Positions 23,691-32,977 of a stretch of 64,000 nt of DNA are shown here, in pieces. The translations under genes and the position numbers were made by a program. This DNA comes from Nereocystis luetkeana. Lineage: Eukaryota > Sar > Phaeophyceae > Laminariales > Laminariaceae. The notes below the pieces were generated by a model. That model was given only the letters and a program-made list of their open reading frames with translations. It searched no databases and was not told the origin of the DNA. The DNA lies in assembly GCA_031213475.1 (NCBI GenBank), contig JARUPZ010000013.1, positions 9,464,794-9,528,793 of the forward strand, in the 5' to 3' direction. How positions within the stretch are numbered: the first letter of the stretch is position 1; each line of letters begins with the position of its first letter.

Positions 23691-24554
23691 ATATATGTGT
23701 TGTTCCGCTTTTTTTCTGTCACCAGCTCGTGAAGAAATGTTCGTTGTGGCGTTTCTGGTGTTGGCTGCTCCTTGATGGAGAAGTTGTTGCTGATGGGACA
23801 CTCGGTGCGTCAACAAAAAGAGCCGACAAGTAGTAACTACGGACGTTGGTTGTTTGTACTATTATAGCAGTAGTGAGTGTGGTCTCACAGCAACAAGGCA
23901 AAAAATATTTTCTCATGTATGTACGAACCGAGCGAAGTCGTTTTGTCGTTCACCGCAATCTGAATGAAACATTCTGCACGTATATACGTATGTATGTGTA
24001 CGTACGGTTTTGTCGCTCACGCATCTCGTACTCATCGCCAAGTATACCACAGGTACCCGTGATACTCTGCTGTCCGTGACACCCAGCACCCAGAATACCT
24101 GCCACACCTTCTCAACGCAGGCGGCTCCGAGCTTTCACCACGCACACGACGTGTACGAACAAACATGACAAATTAAAAATAACAAAAAAAAGTGTCAACC
24201 CTTATTATTTAATAGCAGACGGGATGTCGTTTTTGCGCAGACATAATCATAAATGTTTTTTTTTTACGGTAAGTAATACAAATGAATAATATCAACATGA
24301 TAATATCAATATAATAATTATTGTACACCCTGGTACAGAACTCTTCCGCGCTGATTGATGTTTCCCCGCCCAGCGTTTGTTATTCCGTTCCATATACGGC
24401 GGCGGTGGTTGTGTCTGTTTTCCTATTTCTACCCGTATTTCTACCCGTCGACAACCACCACACCACACGACAGATTGTTTCTCTTAGATTTTGCTTTCAT
24501 TTTTCTTCTTTTTCTCTTTCGATTTGTCTACCTTGTTTTTGTTTTCTCTTTGAT
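23691..24554. other. Spacer, no recognised gene
   Basis: Unique-looking sequence with short frames on both strands, T-rich towards 24480-24555 where the E repeat begins. Nothing recognised. Confidence 0.4.
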
Positions 24555-24807
24555 TGTTTCTTTTCGTTTCACTATTTCATAGATTGCGTATGTCGTGCCT
24601 GTCGTATCTAGTATGATGACATGGCTTTGCATTGCCCACTGCAGTTCACACTGCACACGTGGCAACGTAGTATCTCTGTGGCGTAGCTTTGTGACCACAG
24701 AACTTGTATCTCTTCTAGGATTGAAGAATCGGCACGGACACTGGTTGTGCTGGATGTCGACGGGTAGAAAGAACGGTTTAATGTGAAGAACACACACACA
24801 CACACAC
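24555..24807 (+). repeat. E repeat, best preserved copy
   Basis: Complete from the T-rich leader and TTTCATAGATTGCGTATG through GTGACCACAGAACTTG and CGGCACGGACACTGG to AATGTGAAGAAC and an (AC)n tail of about 10 units. It lacks the TACCTGGTA insertion and has no nested element, so it serves as the reference copy. Confidence 0.87.
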
Positions 24808-24976
24808 CCCCGGCGTTGTCGGTGCTGATAGATTTTTACCGTCAAGACTGCTGTGGGTATAAATATGATATCTTGAGAGAGATATGCGAGCTCTGGGAAA
24901 CACTAAACTACGACACTGACAGACAGATACATACTACTATTAATTACATGAATACTATTATTATTAATATTGTTTC

Positions 24977-25110
24977 CCTTGCCATCCGACAATGTGCAGC
25001 ATGATCTTCAACACTGATCACTCATAACTTTCCCGAAAGAAGAAAACCTCGGGGAAACAAAAGAAACCCATCCATGCACCAAGTCTACCTCCCTGCTGTG
25101 CCAACTAACT
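24977..25110 (+). mobile_element. Terminal segment of a CTTGCCATCCGACAATG element
   Basis: Starts CTTGCCATCCGACAATGTGC and continues through GAAAGAAGAAAACCTCGGGG to CCCATCCATGCACCAAGTCT. The reverse complement of the same 134 bp occurs at 52237-52370. The first 20 bases are shared with the termini of the long-TIR element at 25133-25589, so the families share ends but differ inside. Confidence 0.7.
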
Positions 25111-25132
25111 TTCGGACTGTCTACTCCAATGC

Positions 25133-25589
25133 TATTACGATTATGCTTGCTTGCCATCTGACAATGTGCAGTGTTGTTCTAAAAAACGACTACCTGGTAT
25201 CAATAACAGAAAGTAAGTAAGTGGAGAACTCTCCAGAGCAAAAGCGCGGCAGTATCATACGACAAACCAAATACTATTATTACGGGGGACCATAGTTAAT
25301 AGGACCAAATATTGTGAGTAAAAATGCTTGAATATATAGGTTTTTATGTATACCACAGGTCCTGTTAACTATGGTCCCCCGTAATAATAATGCATGACAA
25401 GGACCCTCTTCTCTCCGGGGCGTGTCGAGAGGAGTGGCGCAAGAACGAACTGAAACAGGAAAACGATTTTATTTGTCGTAGGATACTGCCGCGCTTTCGT
25501 TCTGGAGAGTTCTTCGCTTTCCGTTATTATAATATATAATAGTCGTTTATTAGAACAACACTATACATTGTCGGATGGCAAGCGTAATA
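25133..25589. mobile_element. Long-TIR element with a nested MITE
   Basis: Inverted arms of about 125 bp: left 25133-25268, right 25462-25589. Matching blocks are CTTGCCATCTGACAATG / CATTGTCGGATGGCAAG, GTGTTGTTCTAAAAAACGAC / GTCGTTTATTAGAACAACAC, GAACTCTCCAGAGC / GTTCTGGAGAGTTC and CGCGGCAGTATCATACGACA / TGTCGTAGGATACTGCCGCG. The loop contains a complete family A MITE. The left arm carries TACCTGGTA (25191-25199), which the right arm lacks. No coding capacity. Confidence 0.85.
25280..25384 (+). mobile_element. Family A MITE, copy 6, nested
   Basis: 105 bp, ends intact, flanked by TA on each side. Located in the loop between the two arms of the long-TIR element, so it is younger than that element. 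Confidence 0.93.
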
Positions 25590-25621
25590 ATAATAAAACT
25601 ACAGCGTACGATATTGTACCA

Positions 25622-25893
25622 GGTCGGACTTTGACTTTATTTGCAAAAATATAAAAAAGGGATTCAATTGTTGAGAGCGCCTTGCAGCGTGGGTAGGCAC
25701 AATTCGATGCGAGTCGACGAGGGAAGAAAAGGCTGAAATCTTCTCGCGATAAAAAATGAAGGCACGTACCGTAGCGGGAAGGGGGGAGAAGAGCCTGCTA
25801 TGTGACCCCGGATCTGAGTTACGAGTTGGAAGGAGAGAGAGAAGAAGATGTGCGAAGATAATAAATGGGATGAAAAAAAAAACAAAAAAAAAA
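25622..25893 (+). mobile_element. tRNA-derived SINE (family D), 5'-truncated
   Basis: Plus-strand copy starting at GGTCGGACTTTGACTTTATT, just downstream of the B box, and ending in a long A-rich tail (about 25863-25896). Confidence 0.9.
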
Positions 25894-26205
25894 AAATACG
25901 CATCAGATAGATACAACAAAAAAGTAGTTCCACATTATGAAATACTTACCCGCATATTACGCTGCTGCTGCTGTGGACATACATACCAGGCACATTTATT
26001 ATAGACATTGAGGAGAAGATCGTCTTTTATTAAATACCAGGTATAAGCATATTATTGCTGTTACAGCATTGCTGCAGTACCTGTACCACCTGCTTTGGGG
26101 GGGGGGCAAAACATGCATTGTGGAAATGTTACCCTGACCTCCAGAGATTTTCTTCATGATTCAGATCAACATCATCACCGTATCAAGTTTATTTGTCGTA
26201 CGACA
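25894..26205. other. Spacer, no recognised gene
   Basis: TACCAGGTA at 26035-26043 and a poly-G run near 26097-26106. Nothing else recognised. Confidence 0.4.
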
Positions 26206-26559
26206 GCCGGTCGCCCCGGTGGTTCAAGTGGTTAACCTCGATTTTTTCTTGTTGTGTTCGAGCCCCAGGTGGGTCGGGCATTTGACTTTATTTGCAAAAA
26301 TAAAAATAAAAAAAAGGATTCAATTGTTGAGACCGCCTTGCAGCGTGGGTAGTAGGCACAATTCGATGCGAGTCGACGAGGGAAGAAAATGCTGAAATCT
26401 TCTCGCGATAAAAATGAAGGCACGTACCGTAGCGGGAAGAAGGTAGAGAAGCCTGCTATGTGACCCCGAATCTGAGTTACGAGTTGGAAGGAGAGAGAGA
26501 GGAAGATGTGCGAAGATAATAAATGGGATGTCATTGAGCAAAAAAAAAACAAAAAAAAC
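26206..26559 (+). mobile_element. tRNA-derived SINE (family D), full length
   Basis: Best plus-strand full copy, about 354 bp. Head: GCCGGTCGCCCCGGTGGTTC with A-box-like TGGTTCAAGTGG (about 26219-26230). B box: TGTTCGAGCCC (26255-26265), one change from GGTTCGAGCCC. Then CAGGTGGGTCGG, the common body, and a poly-A tail with a GAGC interruption. The tRNA-like part is about 80 bp, consistent with tRNA-derived SINEs transcribed by pol III. Confidence 0.92.
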
Positions 26560-26767
26560 ATTGCATGTATTTTAATTTTGCTGTGCATGTGTGTGTGTGT
26601 TTGTGGGTTAGTGTGTGGCGCTTAGGGTGAAGAAGGTACTTCCCGCACAAAACCGAGGACTGCCAACAGATGAAAAAGAAAAATGAAAGCACTCCGAGCG
26701 TGACACACGGGGACACACACCGACGCACAATGAACACGAAACGCACCAGTACATACCAAAACTACTC
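26560..26767. other. Spacer, no recognised gene
   Basis: A short (GT)n near 26587-26600; otherwise nothing recognised. Confidence 0.35.
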
Positions 26768-26853
26768 TTAACTCTTTTAGAACCGCAGTCCCATATGTGG
26801 GGACAAACCAGTCAAATTTCAAGTAGTTTTGTCCCCAAACGGGACTGCGGTTT
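26768..26853. mobile_element. Family B MITE, right end clipped
   Basis: Starts TTAACTCTTTTAGAACCGC. The right arm GGGACTGCGGTTTCTGC stops short of the terminal GGGTTAA and passes into a T run. Confidence 0.82.
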
Positions 26854-28248
26854 CTGCATTTTTTTTTTACAGAAATAGATGGAAAAGGACGCACCGAAGA
26901 AGGGGCTGGAACTCTCTCGACCACACCCGGCTGCCGACGGATATCGCATTGCATGCAGCAGCAACAACAGCAGCATGTACCTCACAACAAGCGACAGAGA
27001 CCCCCAGTTCTATACAGATCGCAGCGTCCGATAAAGGAAAGCAAATTAATAGATAAGAAACCACAGAGTAGTGTGGAAACCAGGGTCGGATACTACTATT
27101 ATAACTGTAATACAGCGCGGATAAACTACCGCGCACGCGTGATGATACTTCCTTTTTTGCTTGCGGGGGGCAGGCGTGTATAGCGTCATATATATGATAG
27201 CCAGCTGGCTATGCGAGTATAGCACGCACCCTTCAATGCGCATGTGCATCGGTGGTGTCCGGGTTACGTACCAGTATGTATATACATACATAAGTACCCT
27301 GGTGCATAACTATTACTAGTTCACAAAGATCCAGATGAACTGGTACCGGTATCATTCTTCGAGGCGCGCACAGCACACCGCACACGCATGCACACACAGC
27401 AAGCACCAGACAGAGCAGAATTGCTCATTCTTCGAGGCGCGCACAGCACACCGCACACGCATGCACACACAGCAAGCACCAGACAGACAGAGCGGACACA
27501 GCAGAATTCAGAGAAGAGGAGGCCGATGCCAGATAACGGATAACGGACGGCAGCCTCTCTCTGATGTAGAAACCTGAGCCGCGTAGCAGTATGCACCACG
27601 GGCCCGCAACACGCGCGTGGTGTGGCCCGCTGCGGCTTGTGCTGCTATACCGCTGTACGCGGGGTTGTAACTGTGCGTTCTTTGCATACTAAGTAACTGC
27701 CGTATTTTTTTGTATTGTTCGAAGTTTAGATTTCTTTGATGTCCCTCGGCCAAGAAACAATTAACGTCGGAAGCGTAAGGACAGTTGAGGTACTCATCTT
27801 TGATCCAAACGGTTCTTTCTTTTCCGTCCTGAGTGTGCGAGTATCTACCTGTCACTAACCGCTAACACACACATAGCAACAAGGAGAGGTACAGCAGTAA
27901 GTAGATGGTGGGATACAAATTGCAGGCTCCGATGAGCACAACAACCGGCCACAACAGAGCACAACAAGCAGTGCACAACATACATGTGTGTGTCGCACAC
28001 GTACAGCGTGTGGGCGGCTGCAGTGTACGGTTGTACTCTGTGCATGTTGTCTGTTGTCGGCCTGGAATACAGACGGTATGGGCCCGCCAAAAAGAAACAC
28101 CTATCTGGTAGTTTGGGCAAGCCTGAGATTCTTATTGGGGCGTCACCCTCAAACATCCTCGAGCATAGATAGATAGGCTGTTACATGTTATATAGGATTT
28201 AGTGTGGCGTCCACCACTGAGGCCTTTTTCTTTATCCAAATTTTCCTA
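26854..28248. other. Spacer, no recognised gene
   Basis: Contains a 73 bp tandem duplication (listed separately) and short frames on both strands. No domain recognised. Confidence 0.4.
27352..27497 (+). repeat. Tandem duplication, 73 bp x 2
   Basis: TCATTCTTCGAGGCGCGCAC begins both units (27352 and 27425). The first about 65 bases are identical; the second unit gains an extra CAGA before diverging. Near-identity indicates a recent event. Confidence 0.92.
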
Positions 28249-28353
28249 TTACGGGGGACCATAGTTACCAGGACCTATGGTAGAGATAAAAACCTATATA
28301 TTTGACCATTTTTACTAACAATATTTGGTCCTGTTAACTATGGCCCCCCGTAG
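28249..28353 (-). mobile_element. Family A MITE, copy 7
   Basis: Left end TTACGGGGGACC, right end CCCCCGTAG (one change). Core in minus orientation. Flanked by TA on the left and by TAG-type sequence on the right. Confidence 0.9.
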
Positions 28354-28482
28354 TAGCGTTCTCCAAAACTTGAGCATTACCTGGTATGTTTTTATCTGGC
28401 ACTGTCTCACGGGCGGTCCTATGCCGTATGTCTGGCCTGAGCTGTGTGGCTTAATATGCAGACCTGCTCAGGGATACTATTA

Positions 28483-28586
28483 TACGGGGGGCCATAGTTA
28501 ACAGGACCTATGGTCTAGATAAAAACCTATATGTTTAACAATTTTTACTAACAATATTCGGTCCTGTTAACTATGGCCCCCCATAA
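28483..28586 (-). mobile_element. Family A MITE, copy 8
   Basis: Left end TATACGGGGGGCCATAG, right end CCCCCCATAA; minus-oriented core CTAACAATATTCGGTCC. It lies only 130 bp from copy 7 in the same orientation. Confidence 0.87.
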
Positions 28587-29116
28587 TCTTAACATGTGTG
28601 CCCGTGAGATCTAAGGGAAAAAAACACAGACGAAAATTTACTGGCGCGTGCGTACCCTGGTACAAAATTAGGCATCTCGCACTATTGTAATAGTAAAACA
28701 AGGTGAAATCTTCTCATTGTCCACTCACGCACTCACGCCTACCAGGGAAAAAAAAAAAGTTCGAGCGCCCCCCACGCGCTCCAGGGTGAACGGATCTCGC
28801 CGAGACCTCGACCAATGTGTCCGGCCGAGCTTCTCGTGTCTGGGTCTGGGACCGGGGCACCTAGGGTTTTGTCGAAAGGTGGGTAGGTAGGTGTTCATAC
28901 GGCCGAAAGGGTACGAATGATTCGCAAACATACGCACACGTATTCGTATACTTACTGCTGATGTTCATTGTTACCAGGCACCAGGAACCAGGAACACGTA
29001 CCAGGTAGGTGCGTACGTACGCAGCAAGAGTAACAATGCAGCAACAAAACAAGACAGGCAAACCGAAGCTAACCCAAACAATAACGAAAAAAAAACACAC
29101 ACACACACACACACGA
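28587..29116. other. Spacer, no recognised gene
   Basis: Includes TACCAGGTA (28999-29007) preceded by several ACCAGG words, and an (AC)n run at about 29095-29114 that abuts the LINE below. Nothing else recognised. Confidence 0.4.
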
Positions 29117-29239
29117 GGATGACGGTGATCGTGTCTGCATGCGCCGCTTTCGGCGTGACGGTCTCGGAGGCCAAGACGGAGATAATGCGTCTGCAAACGA
29201 ACGATGGGGGGAACGTGCCGTTCACCGTCACCGCAGCCG

Positions 29240-29588
29240 GCTAAGTGAAAAACAAACGACCGAGTTTGTGTATTTGGGCGGGGCTATCAGCGCAGATTGG
29301 ACGGGCAGAAGTATCGAAGTAACGCGTCGACTCCAGAGGGCATGGGCATGCTTCGGGCGGTATAAGAGGGAAATCTATGACCGCCCGGGTATGCGCCTAC
29401 GCCTGAAGGTGCGAATGCTGAGAGCCAAGGTGATCAACACGTTGCTCTACTGTTGCGTTACTTGGAGCCCGAGCAAGACTGATTACGGTAGGCTACGGGA
29501 GGTCCCCCACATGATGCTCCTCCGATGCATCGGCTGGCGAAAACGAACGCGTGAAAACACATTCTATCCTATCTATGCTACCTGGTAG
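29240..29588 (+). pseudogene. LINE type 2 RT C-terminal remnant
   Basis: Encodes the region after the RT catalytic core: TTEFVYLGGAISADWTG, EVTRRLQRAWACFGRYK, LRLKVRMLRAKVINTLLY and LREVPHMMLLRCIGWRKR. An in-frame TAA (GCCGGCTAAGTG) lies where the long copy has GCCGGCCAAGGG, and the frame is lost near 29560. No RT active site is present, so it cannot be functional. The nearest homologue in this window is 49400-49730. Confidence 0.8.
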
Positions 29589-29820
29589 TGCACTTCTCAG
29601 GACAAAATCTGAGAGCGTTGAGACGACGGTACGCAGACGTAGGCTGTTGTTTGCGGGCTTTGTGACACGCATGGGAGAGGAGCGTCTGCCGAAGAGGGCG
29701 ATGTTTGGGGAGATGGTTGGGGGTAAGGGTTACTCCGGAGGACAGGAGTGGGACTGGATGAGGTACCTTGAGGAGGACCTCAAGGAGTTCGGCATCATCA
29801 AGCTCGAAGGGTGGCGTTAG
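29551..29820 (+). pseudogene. LINE type 2 ORF end
   Basis: Contains LLRTKSESVETTVRRRRLLF, GEERLPKRAMFGEMVGG and MRYLEEDLKEFGI, ending at TAG 29818-29820. It contains the TACCTGGTA insertion (29579-29587) that the copy at 49.75 kb lacks; the 7 bp insertion itself shifts the frame. The same block in the long copy continues further (CEAAQKAGKWFRRIEEGAE) because this copy has an early stop. Confidence 0.8.
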
Positions 29821-30563
29821 GCAGCACAGAAAGCCGGCAGATAGTTCCGACGGGTCGAGGAAGGGGAGGAGGTTTCATGCGGAAATGTCATAAATATGAG
29901 AAGGAGGCATCGGCAGAACAGCATAGGATAGCTGCAACTGCGATCACGACCACAACCGTTGACGCCAACGCGCGTGCGCAGAATAGCTAGGGAGAGAGGG
30001 GGGGCGAAAGGGGGACGAAGGGGAATGGGGGGGGGGGGGGGGGGGGGAGGGGAGGCGGTCTGTCCAACAGACTGAAGCCTGGTTATGGCCATCATCGTCA
30101 TGATGCACTCCCTTCTTTGGGACCCAAGTAACGATAGCATGGTGCCACCTGGGCAACTTTGCGTGTCTGTATGCTCCAGTGCCTACCTTTCGTATTTTCT
30201 TTCTCCCCCGCCCGTGTTTGTCCCTTTTTGTCCCATTTTTTTAATGTTGCGTTCTTCCCCGTTTGTACCTCTTTGTGTCTCTATTTGTATGCTCCGTTTT
30301 GCTTTTTTGCGTTTTGCTATCTGCTTTTTTTTTTTTTTTTGCTTCGCTTCATCTTCTCTTTTTAGTGGTTTGTCCGCTAGTAGTGTCCTTTTTGCTTCCC
30401 TGGTCGAATGCGTATTATGCTTGTTTTTTGTTTTTGCCTCTGTTTTACTACCGAGGTATTTCCTCCACAGTGACTCCAGAGATATTGGAGCCTGTCCTTC
30501 GACCACGGACTGCATTAATTGTATTGTGGCGATGAGTAAACGTGAGAACGACAACAACAACAA
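29821..30563 (+). mobile_element. 3' UTR of LINE type 2, with poly-G and T-rich tracts
   Basis: Aligns with 49990-51130. Holds a poly-G tract (about 30026-30048) and T-rich pyrimidine tracts (30180-30440). The terminal segment ACGACCACGGACTGCATT is shared with the 51.06 kb copy. The (ACAACA)n end suggests 3'-end microsatellite-type target priming. Confidence 0.75.
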
Positions 30564-30582
30564 CTATGGCCCCCCGTAATAG
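30563..30582 (-). mobile_element. Solo family A MITE terminus joined to a LINE 3' end
   Basis: ACTATGGCCCCCCGTAATAG follows the LINE (ACA)n tail directly. No matching left half is found nearby. Either the LINE integrated into a MITE whose other half was lost, or this is a rearrangement junction. Confidence 0.75.
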
Positions 30583-30654
30583 TACTTGTTTGTTCTTGTT
30601 TTCTTTCGGTCTGTGGCGTTCGTGTTTGGCACGAAGACGAGCGATTGAGCAGAA

Positions 30655-30815
30655 AGTGCCACACTCCGTTATATGGTTGGCGTTCAAGTGGATGGGGAGG
30701 GTGGGGGGGGTCAACGGCGGTGGGGGAACCGCGTTTGATGAAAGCAGGAAGAAGACGCTAGACAGGGTAACAAGGCATCAGACCGACTACGTCGAACAGT
30801 ATAGGTAGAACCTGT
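30655..30815 (+). mobile_element. LINE type 1, 3'-end fragment
   Basis: Plus-strand fragment ending in AGACAGGGTAACAAGGCATC then AGACCGACTACGTCG and GGTAGAACC, matching the 3' ends at 10200 and 31510. The earlier part (TATATGGTTGGCGTTCAAGTGG) resembles TTATGTGGCTCAAGAATCAG upstream of the same region in the 31.7 kb copy. Confidence 0.55.
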
Positions 30816-31063
30816 GTTGTACTATACTATATATAAAACTCGCACCACGATCTGCTGCTGCTGCTGCTGCTGCCGCCTGAAGCATGTGTGGCCGTTAGGT
30901 AATCGAGATACTGTGCCCGCATCGTCAGCGTAGAGCATAGCCCACAGTCTCTGGGCCTCTTTATCATTCCCCTGTCCGTCCGCATAGGACTCCGCATAGG
31001 ACCGAATAAAAAAAAGAAAATATCGTACCTGGTAGGTTTTTTGTTTTCACCTCAGCTCCTACT

Positions 31064-31082
31064 TACTATGGCCCCCCGCAAT
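31064..31082 (-). mobile_element. Solo family A MITE terminus
   Basis: TACTATGGCCCCCCGCAAT; only one end remains. Confidence 0.65.
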
Positions 31083-31499
31083 ATTAATAGTTTAAACTGC
31101 AAAAATAATAATATCAGACACGTAACTACAGCAGGAAAACAAATGAAGAAAACTCACAGAGATATATATACTGAAAGCCAGGAAGCAAAGGCAAGCGACC
31201 ACAGCAACGACTAAATAAACAAAAAACTCCGTGCGAACGGTTGTGCGTATCGCTGGCGTGCCCCCCTTGGGGGAGCTGCGACGAAAACGCATGGCGAAGG
31301 GAACTATAGAAAAAGTAAAGACAGAAAGAGCCACCAAGAGAAAAAAAAAACACCGAGAAAACAGGCTCGCCCCCCCTCAAGCTGTAGACAGGACTTCTTT
31401 CAGTTGGAAGGATAAGAATGAAAGATAGGATTAACGGAAGACAGCTCGAAACACAACAGCGTCACACTCGAACCAGCCGCAAGGTGTTTGCGGTTCGGG
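31083..31499. other. Spacer, no recognised gene
   Basis: A-rich, featureless; nothing recognised. Confidence 0.35.
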
Positions 31500-31608
31500 T
31501 GGCCTAGACAGCTTCTACCTTGTAGTCGGTCTGGTACCTTGCTGCCCTGCCGGTTGCCCCGTTCCTGCGTTCGTCAACCGGAGTTTCTTTCATTGTAACT
31601 GTTGTTGC

Positions 31609-31632
31609 CCCCCCCCCCCCCCCCCCCCCCCC
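31609..31632. repeat. Poly-C tract
   Basis: About 24 consecutive C; similar tracts lie beside the related fragments at 55.9 kb (C run) and 58.97 kb (G run). Confidence 0.95.
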
Positions 31633-32584
31633 TACCCCCCCGCCGACCATTCATGTCTATGGTCATACGACTACGGCCATGCATAACATCGAGTGAATAT
31701 CTCCGATCGAGTACACCCCCCCCTACCATTCTCTTGGGATCCACCTGATTCTTGAGCCACATAACCATGAACCGCTCGGCTGCTTCGAGGACCTCCCTGA
31801 ACCACCTGCTCTCCTTCTTCGCTGCTGCAGTGGTCCACAGCGCGATATCAACTCCGAACACCAACGGGAAGTGTTCCGTGGACCCCTCGGTGGCTCAAAA
31901 CACCCTGGGGTCTTCATTTAAGCATCTACTGTATGCTAAATATTCGGTTGTCCGCACCGTTTCTGACCCCCCCCACCGGTCATTGTCGCGGACTTCACCC
32001 GACTGAGTAAGAGCGCGTTGGTTTGTCGCGCCACGGGCCCCGCAACGAAGATCCGCCGTTTACGAGTGGACATATTGATGCTCTTATGTCGTCTCTCCTC
32101 TCGTGTAGTCTGCACGTAGTCGGCGCTGGAAGCCAATGACGCACAGCAGAACTTGGTGATGCGCCCTCGAAGCCTGGCTAAGTGTTGCGCACAGAAAGTC
32201 ACGTCAAACATCCGTACAACAGGGTCTGATTTATGTCGACCTTTACCATCCGGGCTTTCAGACTGAGTGAGGCCGTCTTCATTTCGTACAACTCTGGGCC
32301 GAACCGTCGGAAGCATGTGCCCACAGGAGACGGATCCGTCTTTCGATTTCGAGCCAGAGGTTGTTTTATTGGATACTGCCGCCGAGGTACAAGACCTGGA
32401 TCGTCTGTCTTTTTGCTTCTGTCCAGCTGCTTCGATCACGCGCGGTGGAGCTGCAGGTATCTGGTCCCATGTTCGTAGGTACCACCATTGTCTCCGTCGT
32501 AGGTTCAGACACCGTGAGCCCTGCCGCTTCGAATACAGTCACGATGGCAGTCATCATTTTATCGTGTTCGAGGTAGTCCTTGCG

Positions 32585-32977
32585 TCATCGGCGTACAACA
32601 TGCCCCACAGTGCCCTTGGCACACATGTTGAAGGTGCCTCTTTCGGGAGCCACCATATCCCCGTGAAAGTGAACTAAACCCATTGTGTTGTATTTCTCTT
32701 CACCGAAGCGTACTACAGTAGAAATGCGTGTATCGCACCAACGAAAAAAACGTTGAACAACAACGGCGACAGGGCAAAGCCTTGTCGCAACTCCTGCGTG
32801 GCACCTAACCAAGCATAGTGCTCGCCGCGATTCGCACGCACACGAGCCCGAACGCCGGCGTGGAGCTGGTGGATGACTGCGGAGGCATCGTCGCTGGTAT
32901 GCTGACGGGTGTGAGCACCTGCCACAGCAGCTCTCGGTCGACAAAGTCGTACGCTTCTGTAGGTCAACGAAGCACAT
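32585..32977 (-). pseudogene. Reverse transcriptase remnant, motif A/B region (LINE type 1)
   Basis: The frame starts at MCFVDLQK, matching [15 protein letters not shown] of the 48.8 kb copy (motif A; the Asp would coordinate Mg2+ in a live RT). Homology then moves through other frames: the second frame, 32713-32967, carries the motif B-like segment LRQGFALSPLLFNVFF. The remaining residues of this frame are not RT-like, so it is a frameshifted fossil. Motif C (YADD) is not readable here and appears degraded to a VLYAD-like stretch near 32590-32605 in another frame. Confidence 0.7.

Larger units (their letters stand above)
29117..30563 (+). mobile_element. Non-LTR retrotransposon (LINE type 2), 5'-truncated copy
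   Basis: Starts abruptly after an (AC)n run at ATGACGGTGATCGTGTC, equivalent to a point just after YADD in the longer copy (about 49293). It runs through the C-terminal coding region and a long T-rich 3' UTR to GGACTGCATTAATTGTATTG, GTGGCGATGAGTAAACG and an (ACA)n end. It is closely similar to the copy at 48.6 kb. The 3' end is fused to a family A MITE terminus. Confidence 0.85.

Noticed and set aside
26206-26290. A tRNA gene on the plus strand
   Set aside because: Same reasoning as for 4660: a tRNA-derived SINE head.
28483-28586. A bacterial-type terminator hairpin
   Set aside because: It is one of a family of 105 bp MITE hairpins, and the window is eukaryotic in character.
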